Source: Nitrospira sp. CG24C (lineage in GTDB: Bacteria > Nitrospirota > Nitrospiria > Nitrospirales > Nitrospiraceae). Taken from it: 64,000 nt of DNA. Below the pieces are notes generated by a model. That model did not search any database. It was not told where the DNA came from and saw only the letters and a list, made by a program, of their open reading frames with translations. Positions 44,506 to 55,012 of the stretch are shown piece by piece. The stretch covers positions 701,272 through 765,271 of the forward strand of contig NEWR02000009.1 of the NCBI GenBank assembly GCA_002869885.2. Direction: 5' to 3'. Position numbers and translations under genes: made by a program. How positions within the stretch are numbered: position 1 is the first letter of the stretch; each line of letters begins with the position of its first letter.

Positions 44506-45914
44506 GAGAGCATCCGATCGAGTTCCTTGATCCGCCGCTCCACACTCGTTCTGGCAGTTCCACCGACCTGAGACTTTCGGTCGATTGCGGCAGTGACCGT
44601 CAACCGAGCGAGCAGACCCTTTTCAATTCGCTCGGAGAATGCCCGCAGCTCATTGAGCGAAAAAGCCGTGAATTCACGGCCTTGGTCCAGTGAGGCCCGC
44701 ACCAGTCGGCCCGTGATCGCATGCGCTTCGCGAAACGGCACGCCTCTGGTCACAAGATAATCCGCAACTTCCGTCGCTAACATTCCACCACCCTGAACCG
44801 CCCGCTTGAGAACGTCCCGGTTCACGGTGAGTCGGCGCATCAGTTCGGTCAAGACTTTTACTGAGGCGGTGACGGTATCGAGGGCGTCGAAGAGCGCCGG
44901 CTTGTCCTCTTGGAGGTCTCGGTTATAACTCAAGGGCAGAGCCTTAAGGGTCGTCAACAGATTCACCAAATGACCATAGACCCGTCCCGTCTTGCCCCGC
45001 ACCAGTTCGGGCACATCGGGATTTTTCTTCTGCGGCATCATACTGCTGCCGGTGCAAAAGGTATCGGGAAGCCCAACAAATTGGAACTCCTGAGACGACC
45101 AGAGGATCAATTCCTCACTGAGCCTGGACAGGTGCATCATCGTAATCGACAGCGCCGATGCTATCTCAATCACAAAATCCCGATCGGACACGGCATCGAG
45201 GCTGTTTTGCGTCACGGAGGGAAAACCCAATAGCTCTGCGGTGAACCGGCGATCGACTGGGTAGTTGGTCCCTGCGAGCGCACCGGACCCCAATGGCATG
45301 ACATTCACACGCACCGATGCATCGCGAAGTCGCCCCTTGTCCCGTTCGATCATTTCCACATAGGCCAAGAGATGATGCGCGAACAGCACCGGCTGGGCAC
45401 GCTGGAGATGCGTATAGCCCGGCATGGCAACCGTTAGATTCGCCTTTCCCTTCGCCACCAGCACCCGCTGAAAATCTTCCAGATTGGCCACGAGCCGACT
45501 GAGTTCATCCCGCAAGTACAGCCGAATATCCAATGCAACCTGGTCATTCCGGCTTCGGCCCGTGTGTAACTTGCCGCCGAGGGAGCCGATCAATTCTGTC
45601 AGCCGGCGCTCGATCGCCATATGAATGTCTTCATCTTGAGGGGTGAAGCGAAAACGGCCCCGATCAAATTCCGTCTTCACCGACTCAAGGCCCCGCACGA
45701 TCGTCCTGGCTTCAGAGGCGGTCAACACGCGTGCCTTCCCCAACGTCTTGCAGTGGGCGATACTGCCCTGGATATCATGGGCGTACAGCCGACGATCGAC
45801 CGCCACCGAAACAGTGAAAGATTCCACCAACCGGTTCGTCTTGTGTTTGAACCGCCCACCCCAGGCCTTTCCGCCTTCCAACACGGCAGGGCTGCGGCCC
45901 GTTGCTCGTCCCAT
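44502..45914 (-). CDS. argH: Argininosuccinate lyase
   Basis: 470 residues: the signature GSSMMPQKKNPDVPELVRGK, GKLHTGRSRNDQVALD, TVAMPGYTHLQRAQP, and the active-site region SDRDFVIE. It releases arginine and fumarate. The start overlaps the argG stop codon by one base (TGATG), and the stop overlaps the lipoprotein gene (GTGA). Confidence 0.93.
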   Translation of the reverse strand: MGRATGRSPAVLEGGKAWGGRFKHKTNRLVESFTVSVAVDRRLYAHDIQGSIAHCKTLGKARVLTASEARTIVRGLESVKTEFDRGRFRFTPQDEDIHMAIERRLTELIGSLGGKLHTGRSRNDQVALDIRLYLRDELSRLVANLEDFQRVLVAKGKANLTVAMPGYTHLQRAQPVLFAHHLLAYVEMIERDKGRLRDASVRVNVMPLGSGALAGTNYPVDRRFTAELLGFPSVTQNSLDAVSDRDFVIEIASALSITMMHLSRLSEELILWSSQEFQFVGLPDTFCTGSSMMPQKKNPDVPELVRGKTGRVYGHLVNLLTTLKALPLSYNRDLQEDKPALFDALDTVTASVKVLTELMRRLTVNRDVLKRAVQGGGMLATEVADYLVTRGVPFREAHAITGRLVRASLDQGREFTAFSLNELRAFSERIEKGLLARLTVTAAIDRKSQVGGTARTSVERRIKELDRMLS

Positions 45915-47125
45915 CAGGAGGAGCCCTTCTTTCTCTGAGCTCTGATTTTCAGCCGCAACGCGTTCAACCGAATAAAACCCTCGGCATCTTTCTGATTATA
46001 AACTTCGTCCTCTTCAAACGTGGCAATATCGAGACGATAGAGCGAATTCTTCGACTTGCGCCCGGCCAACGTGCAACTCCCCTTGTAGAGCTTCACCCTC
46101 GCCGTGCCGGTCACGTCCTGCTGCGCCATATCGATCGAGGCCTGGATCATTTCCCGTTCCGGACTGAACCAATAGCCGTTGTAAATCAGATCGGCGAAGC
46201 GCGGGATCAAACTGTCCCTGAAGTGCAGCACCTCGCGATCCATCGTCAACGACTCCAATCCGCGATGCGCCACATGGAGGATCGTTCCGCCCGGCGTTTC
46301 ATAGACCCCGCGCGATTTCATTCCAACGTAGCGATTCTCCACCAGATCGACACGCCCGATCCCATGCGCCCCCCCCAGCTTATTGAGATGCGCCAACAGC
46401 GTTGCCGGGCTCATCTTCTTGCCGTCGACGGATACCGGATTACCGGCATCGTAACCGATTTCAACTTCGAGCGGCTTGTTCGGCGCCTGCTCCGGCGACA
46501 CCGTCATTTGGAAAATTTCATCCGGCGGCGATTCCCAGGGATCTTCTAAGATGCCGCCTTCATAACTCACATGGAACAAATTCAGGTCCATGCTGTAGGG
46601 TTTGGCTTTCGTCGCCGTGATGGGGATGCCATGTCTATCGGCATACTCGATCAATTCACGCCGCGACTTCATCGTCCATTCACGCCAGGGCGCGATGATC
46701 TTGAGACTCGGCGCCAGCGCCGTGTAGGTCAGCTCGAACCGCACCTGGTCGTTGCCCTTTCCGGTGGAACCATGCGACACGGCTTCGGCGCCTTCTTTGA
46801 GCGCAATCTCGGCCTGACGCCGCGCAATGAGGGGCCGCGCAATCGAGGTTCCGAGCAGATAACAGCCTTCGTATATGGCGTTGCCGCGTAACATGGGGAA
46901 AACATAGTCCTTCACGAAGGTCTCGCGCAGGTCCTCGACGTAGACCTTTTTCACGCCAAGCTTTTGCGCCTTGACCTTGATCGCTTGCAGATCTTCGCCT
47001 TGCCCTAGATCGGCACAGAACGCGATAACCTCACAGCCGTAGGTTTCTTGTAGCCACTTCAAGATCACGGAAGTATCAAGTCCGCCTGAATAGGCCAGCA
47101 CGACTTTCTTCATGATACGACTCAT
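45914..47125 (-). CDS. argG: Argininosuccinate synthase
   Basis: 403 residues. The PP-loop [18 protein letters not shown] binds ATP; the citrulline and aspartate sites follow in [17 protein letters not shown]. It joins citrulline and aspartate. The start overlaps the argF stop codon (ATGA). Two possible ATGs (47125, 47113) are near; the first is taken for the coupling. Confidence 0.94.
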   Translation of the reverse strand: MSRIMKKVVLAYSGGLDTSVILKWLQETYGCEVIAFCADLGQGEDLQAIKVKAQKLGVKKVYVEDLRETFVKDYVFPMLRGNAIYEGCYLLGTSIARPLIARRQAEIALKEGAEAVSHGSTGKGNDQVRFELTYTALAPSLKIIAPWREWTMKSRRELIEYADRHGIPITATKAKPYSMDLNLFHVSYEGGILEDPWESPPDEIFQMTVSPEQAPNKPLEVEIGYDAGNPVSVDGKKMSPATLLAHLNKLGGAHGIGRVDLVENRYVGMKSRGVYETPGGTILHVAHRGLESLTMDREVLHFRDSLIPRFADLIYNGYWFSPEREMIQASIDMAQQDVTGTARVKLYKGSCTLAGRKSKNSLYRLDIATFEEDEVYNQKDAEGFIRLNALRLKIRAQRKKGSS

Positions 47126-48093
47126 CGTCTCATTCGACTCCTCTTGCCTAATAGGTTCGTTAAGATGGCCTTCTGCATGTGCAACCGATTCTCCGCCTGG
47201 TCGATGATGACCGACTGCGGACCATCCAGCACCTCGGCGCTGATTTCTTCACCTCGGTGGGCGGGCAAACAGTGCATGACAATCGCATCGGGCTTGGCCC
47301 GATGCAACAGGCGGCTGTTTACTTGATACGGAGCCAACGCTTTTAGCCGTCGCGCATGCTCCCGTTCGCGTCCCATACTGATCCAGATATCGGTGTAGAT
47401 AACGTCAGCTTCCTTCGCCGCGACATGAGGATCGTGCCCTATTTCGATCACCGCACCGGTTGCTGCAGCCTCGACCCTCGCCCTATCCACAACATGCTGC
47501 TCCGGCTGATACCCCACCGGACACCCAAGAGTGATGGTCATCCCCATCTTCGCCACCGCCTCGATCAGTGAATTCGCCACATTGTTGCCGTCGCCGATAT
47601 AGGCGATCTTGATCCCCTTCAAACGTCCCTTTTTCTCGCGAATAGTCAGGAGGTCTGAAAGGGCCTGACAGGGATGGCTTAGGTCGGTCAGCCCATTGAT
47701 CACCGGCATCGTCGCTTCCCTCGCCCATTCCTCCACTATCGAATGGTCATAGGTGCGAATGACGATCGCGTCGAGATAGCGTGATAACACGCGCGCCGTA
47801 TCGGCGACACTTTCTCCTCGCGAAAGCTGGATCTCGGCCATGGGCAATACCAGAGCATGGCCGCCCAACTGGTTCATCCCCGCTTCGAACGACACTCTCG
47901 TGCGCGTCGATGGTTTCTGAAACAGCAGCCCCAATGTCTTGCCTGGAAGCAGTGGATGAAGAATCCCGCGCCGCTGCTTGTCCTTCAATAGAGCCGCAGA
48001 CTTCAGCAAACTCTCCACTTCCGCCTTGCTGATGGCCGCAACATCCAGAAAGTCTTTCTTGACTGCCTGCATTCCTATCGTTCTTGTCGTCAT
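47122..48093 (-). CDS. argF: Ornithine carbamoyltransferase
   Basis: 323 residues: the carbamoyl phosphate loop [25 protein letters not shown], and the ornithine site [12 protein letters not shown]. Makes citrulline. It lies 31 bases after argD and overlaps argG. The ATG at 48093 is taken; Met8 is an alternative. Confidence 0.93.
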   Translation of the reverse strand: MTTRTIGMQAVKKDFLDVAAISKAEVESLLKSAALLKDKQRRGILHPLLPGKTLGLLFQKPSTRTRVSFEAGMNQLGGHALVLPMAEIQLSRGESVADTARVLSRYLDAIVIRTYDHSIVEEWAREATMPVINGLTDLSHPCQALSDLLTIREKKGRLKGIKIAYIGDGNNVANSLIEAVAKMGMTITLGCPVGYQPEQHVVDRARVEAAATGAVIEIGHDPHVAAKEADVIYTDIWISMGREREHARRLKALAPYQVNSRLLHRAKPDAIVMHCLPAHRGEEISAEVLDGPQSVIIDQAENRLHMQKAILTNLLGKRSRMRR

Positions 48094-48124
48094 CTGCGCG
48101 ATGTCTACTCTGCGTAAGTACGCC

Positions 48125-49321
48125 CTACGCCGCCTGTTTGCTGAAAATTTGATCCAGCGTCTCGATCAATCGATCGATTTCCAACTGGGTGATGATGAGG
48201 GGCGGCACGAACCGCAGCACATGCTCGCCGGCTCCATTAATGAGAATACCGCGAGCCAAACATTCGCTCACAACGGCTTTCCCATCCATATCAAGCTCAA
48301 TCCCCTGCAAAAGCCCAAGACCCCGCACCTCCCGCACCACCCGATGTCTCTCTTTACAGGCCGATAACCCCTTCGCAAAATACTCTCCCATCCGGCGCGC
48401 ATGATCGAGCACGTGGCCTTCCAACAGGGCATGACAGACGGCCAGGCCAGCTGCACAGGCGAGCGGATTGCCGCCGAATGTCGAAGCATGACTGCCGGGC
48501 GAGAAGGCCTTCGCCACGGAGTCCGTCGCGAGGCAGGCTCCGATGGGCACGCCACCCCCCAACCCTTTCGCCAAGGTCATGATGTCCGGCTGCACCCCTA
48601 ACTGCTCATAAGCGAACAGCGTCCCAGTGCGTCCCATCCCAGTTTGTATTTCGTCGAACATCAACAGCACATCTTTTTTTGAGCACAGATCTCTGACCCG
48701 CTTCAGGTACTCGCGACCCGCGACATGGACGCCCCCCTCGCCCTGAATCGGCTCAAGCAGAATCGCCGCGGTCTTGTCGGTCACGGACCGTTCCAGTTCT
48801 TCCAGATTATTGAAGGTCACATAGCGAAAGCCCGGGAGCAACGGCTCGTAATCTTTCTGAACTTTATCCTGGCCCGTGGCCGTCAATGTCGCGAACGTCC
48901 GACCGTGGAACGAGTTCTTCATCGTAAGGATCTCGAACCGCCCAGCTCCATACTTGTCATGGGAATACCGGCGAGCCAGCTTGATCGCCGCTTCATTCGC
49001 TTCCGCCCCGCTGTTGCAAAAGAACACCTTGTCGGCAAACGAGTGGTCTACCAACCTCTGGGCCAGCTTCACTTGCGGTTCGGTGTAGTAGAGGTTGGAG
49101 GTATGGATCAGTTGTGCGGCTTGGCGCTGAATCGCTTGAACCAGATCCGGGTGGCCATGCCCGAGGATATTTACGGCAATCCCGCCGACGAAATCAAGGT
49201 ACTCGCGCCCCTCAAGGTCGTATACCTTTGTCCCGCTCCCTCGAATGATCGAGAGCGGTTGACGCGTATACGTCTGCATCAAATATCGTGCGGCGTCCTG
49301 CTTCAGTTTTTCTGTCGCCAT
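48125..49321 (-). CDS. argD: Acetylornithine aminotransferase
   Basis: 398 residues from the ATG at 49321, which follows AAAGGGA. Class III PLP aminotransferase: VGGIAVNILGHGHP, FCNSGAEANEAAIKLAR, the PLP lysine in MTLAKGLGGGVPIGA and STFGGNPLACAA. It makes acetylornithine, and may also serve succinyl-diaminopimelate in other genomes, though DapL removes that need here. First gene of the argD-argF-argG-argH operon. Confidence 0.92.
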   Translation of the reverse strand: MATEKLKQDAARYLMQTYTRQPLSIIRGSGTKVYDLEGREYLDFVGGIAVNILGHGHPDLVQAIQRQAAQLIHTSNLYYTEPQVKLAQRLVDHSFADKVFFCNSGAEANEAAIKLARRYSHDKYGAGRFEILTMKNSFHGRTFATLTATGQDKVQKDYEPLLPGFRYVTFNNLEELERSVTDKTAAILLEPIQGEGGVHVAGREYLKRVRDLCSKKDVLLMFDEIQTGMGRTGTLFAYEQLGVQPDIMTLAKGLGGGVPIGACLATDSVAKAFSPGSHASTFGGNPLACAAGLAVCHALLEGHVLDHARRMGEYFAKGLSACKERHRVVREVRGLGLLQGIELDMDGKAVVSECLARGILINGAGEHVLRFVPPLIITQLEIDRLIETLDQIFSKQAA

Positions 49322-49430
49322 GACAGACGTATCCCTTTGTAAAGTAAGGGAAGGTAGCATAGGCCTATCAGTGGAAGCAACTTGCTGCTTCTTTACCCAG
49401 GTGACGCTTCATTGTGATACTCTCTGCCGG

Positions 49431-50075
49431 ATGAAACCCTGTGCGCAGTGTCAACAGCAGAATCAGGAAGACGCGAAATTTTGCCACCAGTGCGGAAATA
49501 CGCTTGCCGTCGAACCAGAACCACCGATCGCCGCCCCCATCACCCACTCTGAAATCCACCCCGATGAACATCTCTGGCGCCAATTCATCGGCCCCCACGC
49601 CGATCGCTACCTGAAACATTTTAATAAGTTCGGATTGGGAGAAGGGCCGAAATTCGCCCTGACCTGGAATTGGCCGGCCTTTCTGTATATTTCCTTCCTC
49701 TGGTTTCTCTACCGAAAAATGTATGTATACGCAGCGGTCTACGCCCTCGGTCCGATGATCTCGACCTACTTGACCGGCGACGTTACCGTGGGCCTCATCT
49801 GGAGCATCATGGCCGGAGCGACGGCAAATTATGTGTACTACTGGCACTGCCGTGAACATATCGACGACATTAAGAAGAACGTAGGGATTGATCCGGCGAA
49901 GCAGGATGAGGTACTAAAAGAACGTGGAGGCGTCCAGTCCTACGTGATCTGGATCGGAGTCGCCTTGTACGTGTTGTTCGCGATCACCATGTTCAAAATG
50001 CTTCAAGATGGACTGCCAGATGGTGAACGACCGGTAGAGAATCCAGCAAAACCGACTGCCGCGAGCAGCGTCTAA
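49431..50075 (+). CDS. Zinc-ribbon DUF2628 membrane protein
   Basis: 214 residues. It starts with a zinc ribbon, MKPCAQCQQQNQEDAKFCHQCG, then a proline-rich linker and the DUF2628 membrane part (FALTWNWPAFLYISFLWFLYRKMYVYAAVYALGPMISTYL, and two further helices). The ATG at 49431 is the first that starts the ribbon; the frame extends upstream without sense. DUF2628 proteins are inner-membrane and of unknown role. Divergent from argD. Confidence 0.8.
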   Translation: MKPCAQCQQQNQEDAKFCHQCGNTLAVEPEPPIAAPITHSEIHPDEHLWRQFIGPHADRYLKHFNKFGLGEGPKFALTWNWPAFLYISFLWFLYRKMYVYAAVYALGPMISTYLTGDVTVGLIWSIMAGATANYVYYWHCREHIDDIKKNVGIDPAKQDEVLKERGGVQSYVIWIGVALYVLFAITMFKMLQDGLPDGERPVENPAKPTAASSV

Positions 50076-50235
50076 GCTTGGGACATTCTCGTTGGCTACC
50101 AGTAGATCCAGACCTGATTCCAAAACCTTGCTTGTACACTGATTCCCTAGACCGAAAGTAGCCGCTTGACTTGGATACCTGTTCCAGTATGCTCTGGCCT
50201 ATAACCATACGCTTTCAAACTCAAGAGGACGCACA

Positions 50236-50841
50236 ATGGCTCGGTTAGTTCTGCTTCGACATGGCGAATCGCAATGGAACCTGGAAAACCGTTTTACCGG
50301 TTGGGTCGATGTGCCGCTCTCTCCTCGCGGCATTCAGGAAGCGAAAGACGCGGGCGAGAAACTTCGTAGTTTCAAGTTCGACCGGGCCTTTACCTCCGTG
50401 TTGGCCCGCGCAAATGAAACGTTGCGGCTCGTGCTCGAAACTATCGGCCAGACTGGTATCCCCATCGAGAAAGACAAGGCCTTAAACGAACGGATGTACG
50501 GCGAACTGCAAGGATTGAACAAAGACGAAACTGCGAAAAAATACGGCGAGGCCCAGGTGAAGATTTGGCGGCGAAGTTACGACGTGCCTCCGCCAGGAGG
50601 GGAAAGCCTGAAAGACACCGCAGAGCGTGTGTTGCCCTACTATGAACATACCATCAAGCCCTATCTCTTGAAAGGGGACACCATCCTCGTCGCGGCGCAC
50701 GGAAATAGTTTACGAGCCCTGATCATGGAGTTGGAGCAGCTCTCGCGAGAACAAGTACTGGAACTGAATATCCCAACCGGTGCGCCGCTGCTCTATGAAA
50801 TGGACAAAACGGGGAAGGTCCTCGATCACCGCTACCTCTGA
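50236..50841 (+). CDS. gpmA: 2,3-bisphosphoglycerate-dependent phosphoglycerate mutase
   Basis: 201 residues, the short-form dPGM. The histidine motif [29 protein letters not shown] (phosphohistidine His9), [27 protein letters not shown] and the second catalytic His in [12 protein letters not shown] are all present. It interconverts 3- and 2-phosphoglycerate. Confidence 0.9.
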   Translation: MARLVLLRHGESQWNLENRFTGWVDVPLSPRGIQEAKDAGEKLRSFKFDRAFTSVLARANETLRLVLETIGQTGIPIEKDKALNERMYGELQGLNKDETAKKYGEAQVKIWRRSYDVPPPGGESLKDTAERVLPYYEHTIKPYLLKGDTILVAAHGNSLRALIMELEQLSREQVLELNIPTGAPLLYEMDKTGKVLDHRYL

Positions 50842-50863
50842 CCTATCGCGGCCGGCCAGAAGA

Positions 50864-51358
50864 TCATCCGACGTCTTCCAGTAACCGCCCATAGGTGTCG
50901 ACCGGCACAAAATCAATCAGCAGGGTCAAAAGATTATGTCGCTCTACTTCTTTGACCAATCGATTCTCCTCCATCAACGTGGCGGCTTCCGCACTCACCG
51001 CAAGCGGACTTGCTCCTTCTTCAACCAAGCGGGTATATCGACGGCGGCGTTCCTGCCATTCGTTGAGGTAGGCAGTCCAGGAAGCTGAACCGACGGGAAC
51101 GAGCGAACCCCATCCTGCTTCTATCGAAGCCAAGATGAGTTCCAATAGCGCGGGTTGATATTTCTTCGGAATATGCGCTTCGATGGCCGCGAAAATCCAA
51201 AACAGATTGAGCGAGAGCACTTCTTGGGTGATGGCTTGAGCCTGCTCCGTTGTCGCCTCGATCCCATATTCCTCCAGCTGCTGAACCGACACACCGACCG
51301 GCATGGCGGCGACCAGAGCAGCCGCTGCTTGCCTCGGCGTCATCGAATTGGCTGACAT
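50864..51358 (-). CDS. Hypothetical protein, 164 residues
   Basis: The ATG at 51358 follows AGGAGG. All-helical: PRQAAAALVAAMPVGVSVQQLEEYGIEATTEQAQAITQEVLSLNLFWIFAAIEAHIP is regular, with no cysteines, signal or membrane segment. Not assigned to a family. Convergent with gpmA. Confidence 0.68.
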   Translation of the reverse strand: MSANSMTPRQAAAALVAAMPVGVSVQQLEEYGIEATTEQAQAITQEVLSLNLFWIFAAIEAHIPKKYQPALLELILASIEAGWGSLVPVGSASWTAYLNEWQERRRRYTRLVEEGASPLAVSAEAATLMEENRLVKEVERHNLLTLLIDFVPVDTYGRLLEDVG

Positions 51359-51463
51359 GCTTGGCCTCCTCCTTCGCCTTGGGTTTGAAAGCATACGCTA
51401 CTGTCGCCTGTGCACTCAAACGACACTTGTCCAAGCCTGCCCTCTATGCTAAAGTCCGCCGTC

Positions 51464-52033
51464 ATGATTCGACAGATTACCGCCACATGCTCACGATGGA
51501 TCTGTGCTGCCATGCTGTTGGCGATCTTAGCCACGAGCACAATTCTAGGAGCACCTCACGCCCAAGCAGACGAACCACGCTGGGGATTCGGAAGCGGACT
51601 GGGACTCACAGCCGGAACGGTCAATGGCACGGTATTCAACCTGGCATTCAGTGGTGACTACTACCTCGATCGAAACTTCTCTATCGGACCGATGATGCAG
51701 ATCAGCCCAATGGGCGATCTCTTTCAGATCTCCTTCGCCGGGGTCGGCCGTTATTATTTTCGCCTCAATAACGGCATCAACCTGGTGCCCTTCACGGGGA
51801 TCGGATTGATCCATGCAGACCTAGACCGCAGAACCGGCCCTGTGCCTGTCGACCGCAACGATACAAGCTGGTACATCCCTATTGGCGTCTCACTGGAGTA
51901 CCAAGCCTCTCACAATCTCGCCTTGACTTCGACGTTGATCGTGAATCTCCACGACATCAATCTTTCTCCTTCGTTACGGGAGAACGACCAAACAAGCGTT
52001 GCCTTGCTGTTTGGTTTCCGCTTCGGCCCATAA
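51464..52033 (+). CDS. Secreted outer-membrane beta-barrel protein
   Basis: 189 residues from the ATG at 51464 (start also possible at 51446). A signal peptide (WICAAMLLAILATSTILGAPHAQA) precedes a small barrel: alternating strands such as FGSGLGLTAGTVNGTVFNLAFSGDYYLD, SFAGVGRYYFRLNNGINLVPFTGIG, and the C-terminal strand SVALLFGFRFGP ending in an aromatic-proline. This resembles OmpW/OmpA-like small porins. Divergent from the 164-residue gene. Confidence 0.72.
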   Translation: MIRQITATCSRWICAAMLLAILATSTILGAPHAQADEPRWGFGSGLGLTAGTVNGTVFNLAFSGDYYLDRNFSIGPMMQISPMGDLFQISFAGVGRYYFRLNNGINLVPFTGIGLIHADLDRRTGPVPVDRNDTSWYIPIGVSLEYQASHNLALTSTLIVNLHDINLSPSLRENDQTSVALLFGFRFGP

Positions 52034-52117
52034 GTAAGGCAAGAGGGAAATCCCTCGCTTCGTTCGCGCCCTCCACTTTCTGCTCCGAAGTTCTCAGCGA
52101 CCCACGGCAAATAGACG

Positions 52118-52170
52118 CAGGCCTCGGCAGAGCACTGCGAGGTTGCGGCGCTCTGACAGGCTGAGGCCTG
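52118..52170. terminator. Terminator-like hairpin, tail-to-tail genes
   Basis: CAGGCCTC (52118-52125) pairs with GAGGCCTG (52163-52170), with inner AGAGC/GCGCTCT. It lies between the convergent barrel and ATP-grasp genes. No long T-run follows. Confidence 0.4.
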
Positions 52171-52204
52171 TGTCTGAGGATATTGGGTGAGGCAGAGGTA
52201 CCAG

Positions 52205-53227
52205 TTATGCCGCTTTGGCCGGCCGCCAGCGGAGCCCGATATTCAGCAGTTCTTGCAACAGATCTTTATAGGTATAGCCGTCCTTTTCTGCCGAATCAGA
52301 AAAATCTTCGTCGTGCGCAATTTGTGGGTTCGGATTGGCTTCCAGTACGTACACCTGCTCCTCCGCGTCCATTCGTACGTCGATACGTGCATAGCCGCTC
52401 AGGCCGAGGGTGCGATAGACACGCTTTGCGAGATGTTGAATCTTCTCGGCTTTCCCTTCAGGAAGATTTCTGGCTTCGCCTGACCGAATCCCATATTTGT
52501 CTTGATACGTGCGACTCCACTTGACTCGTTCTGTCGCAATCCGGCGGGCGTCATCTGGAAGCTTGTCCATCATCAACTCCCACACCGGCAAGACGTGGAC
52601 ATGCCCATTGCCCATCACTCCGACATAGAATTCGCGCCCTTCGATGTACCGTTCAATGAGGGCGCCGGTCCCCACACTCGCATGGATGAATTCGACTCGC
52701 TCCTTGAGTTTATCGTCATCCTGGACAATGGATGCCTGAGAGATCCCAAGCGACGCCTCTTCGGTCACCGATTTCACAATTAAGGGAAATGACAGCCACT
52801 TGGGCCGCTTAACCGTCCGCCCCTGCGGTACCACCATAAACTCCGGGAACGGAATACGATGGAACGAAAACAGCTTCTTGGAGAGAACTTTGTCGCGTGC
52901 CAACATCAAACCACGTGGGTTACAGCCGGTATAGGGCATGTGAAGCAGTTCAAGATACGACACGACATTCTGATCATACACCGCCACCCCATCGAACTCT
53001 TCAAGCAGATTGAAGGCGATGTGCGGCTTCCAGTCTTCTATGGCCGATCGAAGTACTCCTAGATCGCTCTTGACTCCTAGAGGCTTCACGTCGTGCCCGA
53101 GCTTGCGGAGCGTGGAGACGACATCGTATTCCGTCTTCCACTCGGCTCCTGTCACTTCCTGCCCATTGAGAGGATCTGGAGGGACCAGATCTTCGTGCAT
53201 CAAGACGAGAATTCTGAGCCGCTTCAT
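52205..53227 (-). CDS. ATP-grasp ligase, D-Ala-D-Ala ligase-like
   Basis: 340 residues. The start RILVLMHEDLVPPD, then LLEEFDGVAVYDQNVVSYLELLHMPYTGCNPRGLMLARDKVLSKKLF and LIVKSVTEEASLGISQASIV are the lid and first ATP strand of the D-Ala-D-Ala ligase class; ARIDVRMDAEEQVYVLEANPNPQI holds the Mg-binding Glu and Asn. The substrate is not known. It overlaps the metallopeptidase gene (ATGA), so the pair works together. Confidence 0.85.
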   Translation of the reverse strand: MKRLRILVLMHEDLVPPDPLNGQEVTGAEWKTEYDVVSTLRKLGHDVKPLGVKSDLGVLRSAIEDWKPHIAFNLLEEFDGVAVYDQNVVSYLELLHMPYTGCNPRGLMLARDKVLSKKLFSFHRIPFPEFMVVPQGRTVKRPKWLSFPLIVKSVTEEASLGISQASIVQDDDKLKERVEFIHASVGTGALIERYIEGREFYVGVMGNGHVHVLPVWELMMDKLPDDARRIATERVKWSRTYQDKYGIRSGEARNLPEGKAEKIQHLAKRVYRTLGLSGYARIDVRMDAEEQVYVLEANPNPQIAHDEDFSDSAEKDGYTYKDLLQELLNIGLRWRPAKAA

Positions 53228-54294
53228 ACCGCCACCTTATGTCGCCCGCTGCGCAAGCAGTTCATCGTGTGGACGGTCAGCAAGATGGTGAAATCTAATT
53301 TCGCCTGCTCTTCCGCGAGTGGCAGTCGCAGGTGAAGCTGACGGCAGCGCTGAATCATGTCCTCCAAGACCTGATCAATCGTGTACTGATATTCGCCGGT
53401 CCAGGCGGCGACCTTGCGGCGCACCTCTTTGCGGAAGCGGTTCAAGAAGGTGGCGGCGCTCAGCTTATCCGTGTGGGCAGGGGCATCGGAAAATAGTCGC
53501 TTCAAGTCTGGATCATACAATGATGGCCGTTCAACCCCGTAATGCCTGCGCTTTCGCTCATAGTGCTCGCGCAAGGTCTTCTTCAGTTCGGACAGCGGAT
53601 CAATCTCCTCACTCGTAACCACCTTGGGCGGAACCGCTGCCAGCCCTTTCATTAGCCCGTCGACATACTGCAGCTTCTTGAGCACCGGCCAGCCCTTGTA
53701 GCGGTCGGCCCATGTCGAATCTGGCGTCAGCCAGACTGCGAAGGTCTCCGCAAAATCTTCATCCGGATGGCTTTGCGCATACCACACATCGAGATGGCGC
53801 ACAAAGCTCCGACTATACGGCCTGGGGCTGTAATACTTGGGGTAGGGATCAGACGAGCGCCCAAAGACCCGTTGGCGAAGGCGAAGACGACGGAGGCGAT
53901 AAGCATTTTCGATGGCATGGCCGGCCTCATGCCGTAAAATGCGCATGCACCACTCCGCAGTCCCCCCCTCGACCTCAAGCATCTGATCCATTTCAAGTTT
54001 TGCGAGTCGTGGATGGGCCAGATAAAACGGAACGGCAATCCCCGGCACACCGTCCGGAGTAAACCATTCGTTGGACAACCAAAAATGAGGGAGAAATATT
54101 AGCTGCCTGGCTTCGAGTTCGGCGTAGAGTTGCCGGATCTGTTCTGACAGGAATACCCCGCCGAGGGTAATGCCAAGTTGGCTCATGGGGAGATTCAGAA
54201 GCATCTCGTTGGACCACGAGACCCATTCTGGCTCGTGACCATGGTTGTCAGACGCTGTCACGTCCTGTGCCCGCAATCGTTGCATCGATGCCAT
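53224..54294 (-). CDS. Putative zinc-binding metallopeptidase
   Basis: 356 residues from the ATG at 54294. The zinc motif HEAGHAIENAYRLRRLRLRQRVFG is followed by ESHPDEDFAETFAVWLTPDSTW, whose Glu is a likely third ligand. The pattern fits the large putative zinc metallopeptidase family of unknown target. It is paired with an ATP-grasp ligase by an ATGA overlap, which suggests a ligate/cleave pathway of unknown substrate. A TTG at 54309 and ATG at 54285 are alternative starts. Confidence 0.75.
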   Translation of the reverse strand: MASMQRLRAQDVTASDNHGHEPEWVSWSNEMLLNLPMSQLGITLGGVFLSEQIRQLYAELEARQLIFLPHFWLSNEWFTPDGVPGIAVPFYLAHPRLAKLEMDQMLEVEGGTAEWCMRILRHEAGHAIENAYRLRRLRLRQRVFGRSSDPYPKYYSPRPYSRSFVRHLDVWYAQSHPDEDFAETFAVWLTPDSTWADRYKGWPVLKKLQYVDGLMKGLAAVPPKVVTSEEIDPLSELKKTLREHYERKRRHYGVERPSLYDPDLKRLFSDAPAHTDKLSAATFLNRFRKEVRRKVAAWTGEYQYTIDQVLEDMIQRCRQLHLRLPLAEEQAKLDFTILLTVHTMNCLRSGRHKVAV

Positions 54295-54461
54295 ATTCTG
54301 CCCCGTCAACTTGCAAAAGGTGCTGTGGGAAATATAGCACGCGCCTCAACATTGCCCTGCTTGAAAAGGCCTTTGTATTGATTGCGGCGTATAGGTGGAG
54401 AAAAAATGTCCGATCAAGTCCAAGAATGAACCGACAGAGGCAATAGATGCCGTAAACCGGT

Positions 54462-54956
54462 CTAACGGAGGCGAGAAAGAAGGGCTGGTGCCGTGGTCCA
54501 AATGGTATCGATCACCGAACACACATAGGCGCGGGCCCGCTCAGGGTCAGTTTCCCAATCCGGTATCGCTTCATGCAAATCCAAAATCGGCTTGTCGTGG
54601 CCAAGACAGATCTGATTAAACAGGGGAACGTCTTGTCCATATTCTTCCCGGATGTATGCTTGGTGGTTTCGTCCCATCGCAATGATGAAGTCGGCGGCCT
54701 CAATCAGTTCCTCCGTAAGTTGTCGCTGGACATGACTGGTCGGATCAGCTCCCTTTTCACGCAATCGAGCCAGAACCCATTCATGCATCGACTGAGCCTT
54801 GGCGTCGATCCCCGCCGAGCTGACGACGTAGGATGTATCGGTACCGAGTCTGGCCTTGAGCGCGTACTCAGCCGTTACACTGCGAAAAATATTCCCCGTG
54901 CACACGAATAGAACTGACTGAGGTTTGCCGCTAGGGCGGTTTTCAATATTCCCCAT
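54462..54956 (-). CDS. Low-molecular-weight protein-tyrosine phosphatase
   Basis: 164 residues. The active loop is VLFVCTGNIFRS (Cys19, Arg25), and the acid lies in the C-terminal PDWETDPE. Members act on tyrosine phosphates in exopolysaccharide control or as arsenate reductases. The ATG at 54956 follows GGAGG; longer frames upstream overlap ttcA. Divergent from ttcA with a gap of 56 bases. Confidence 0.85.
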   Translation of the reverse strand: MGNIENRPSGKPQSVLFVCTGNIFRSVTAEYALKARLGTDTSYVVSSAGIDAKAQSMHEWVLARLREKGADPTSHVQRQLTEELIEAADFIIAMGRNHQAYIREEYGQDVPLFNQICLGHDKPILDLHEAIPDWETDPERARAYVCSVIDTIWTTAPALLSRLR

Positions 54957-55012
54957 GATGCCTCCGGCTGGAGATCGACAGCCGCGTGGCCGACCGCGTA
55001 GAATGCCGACCG

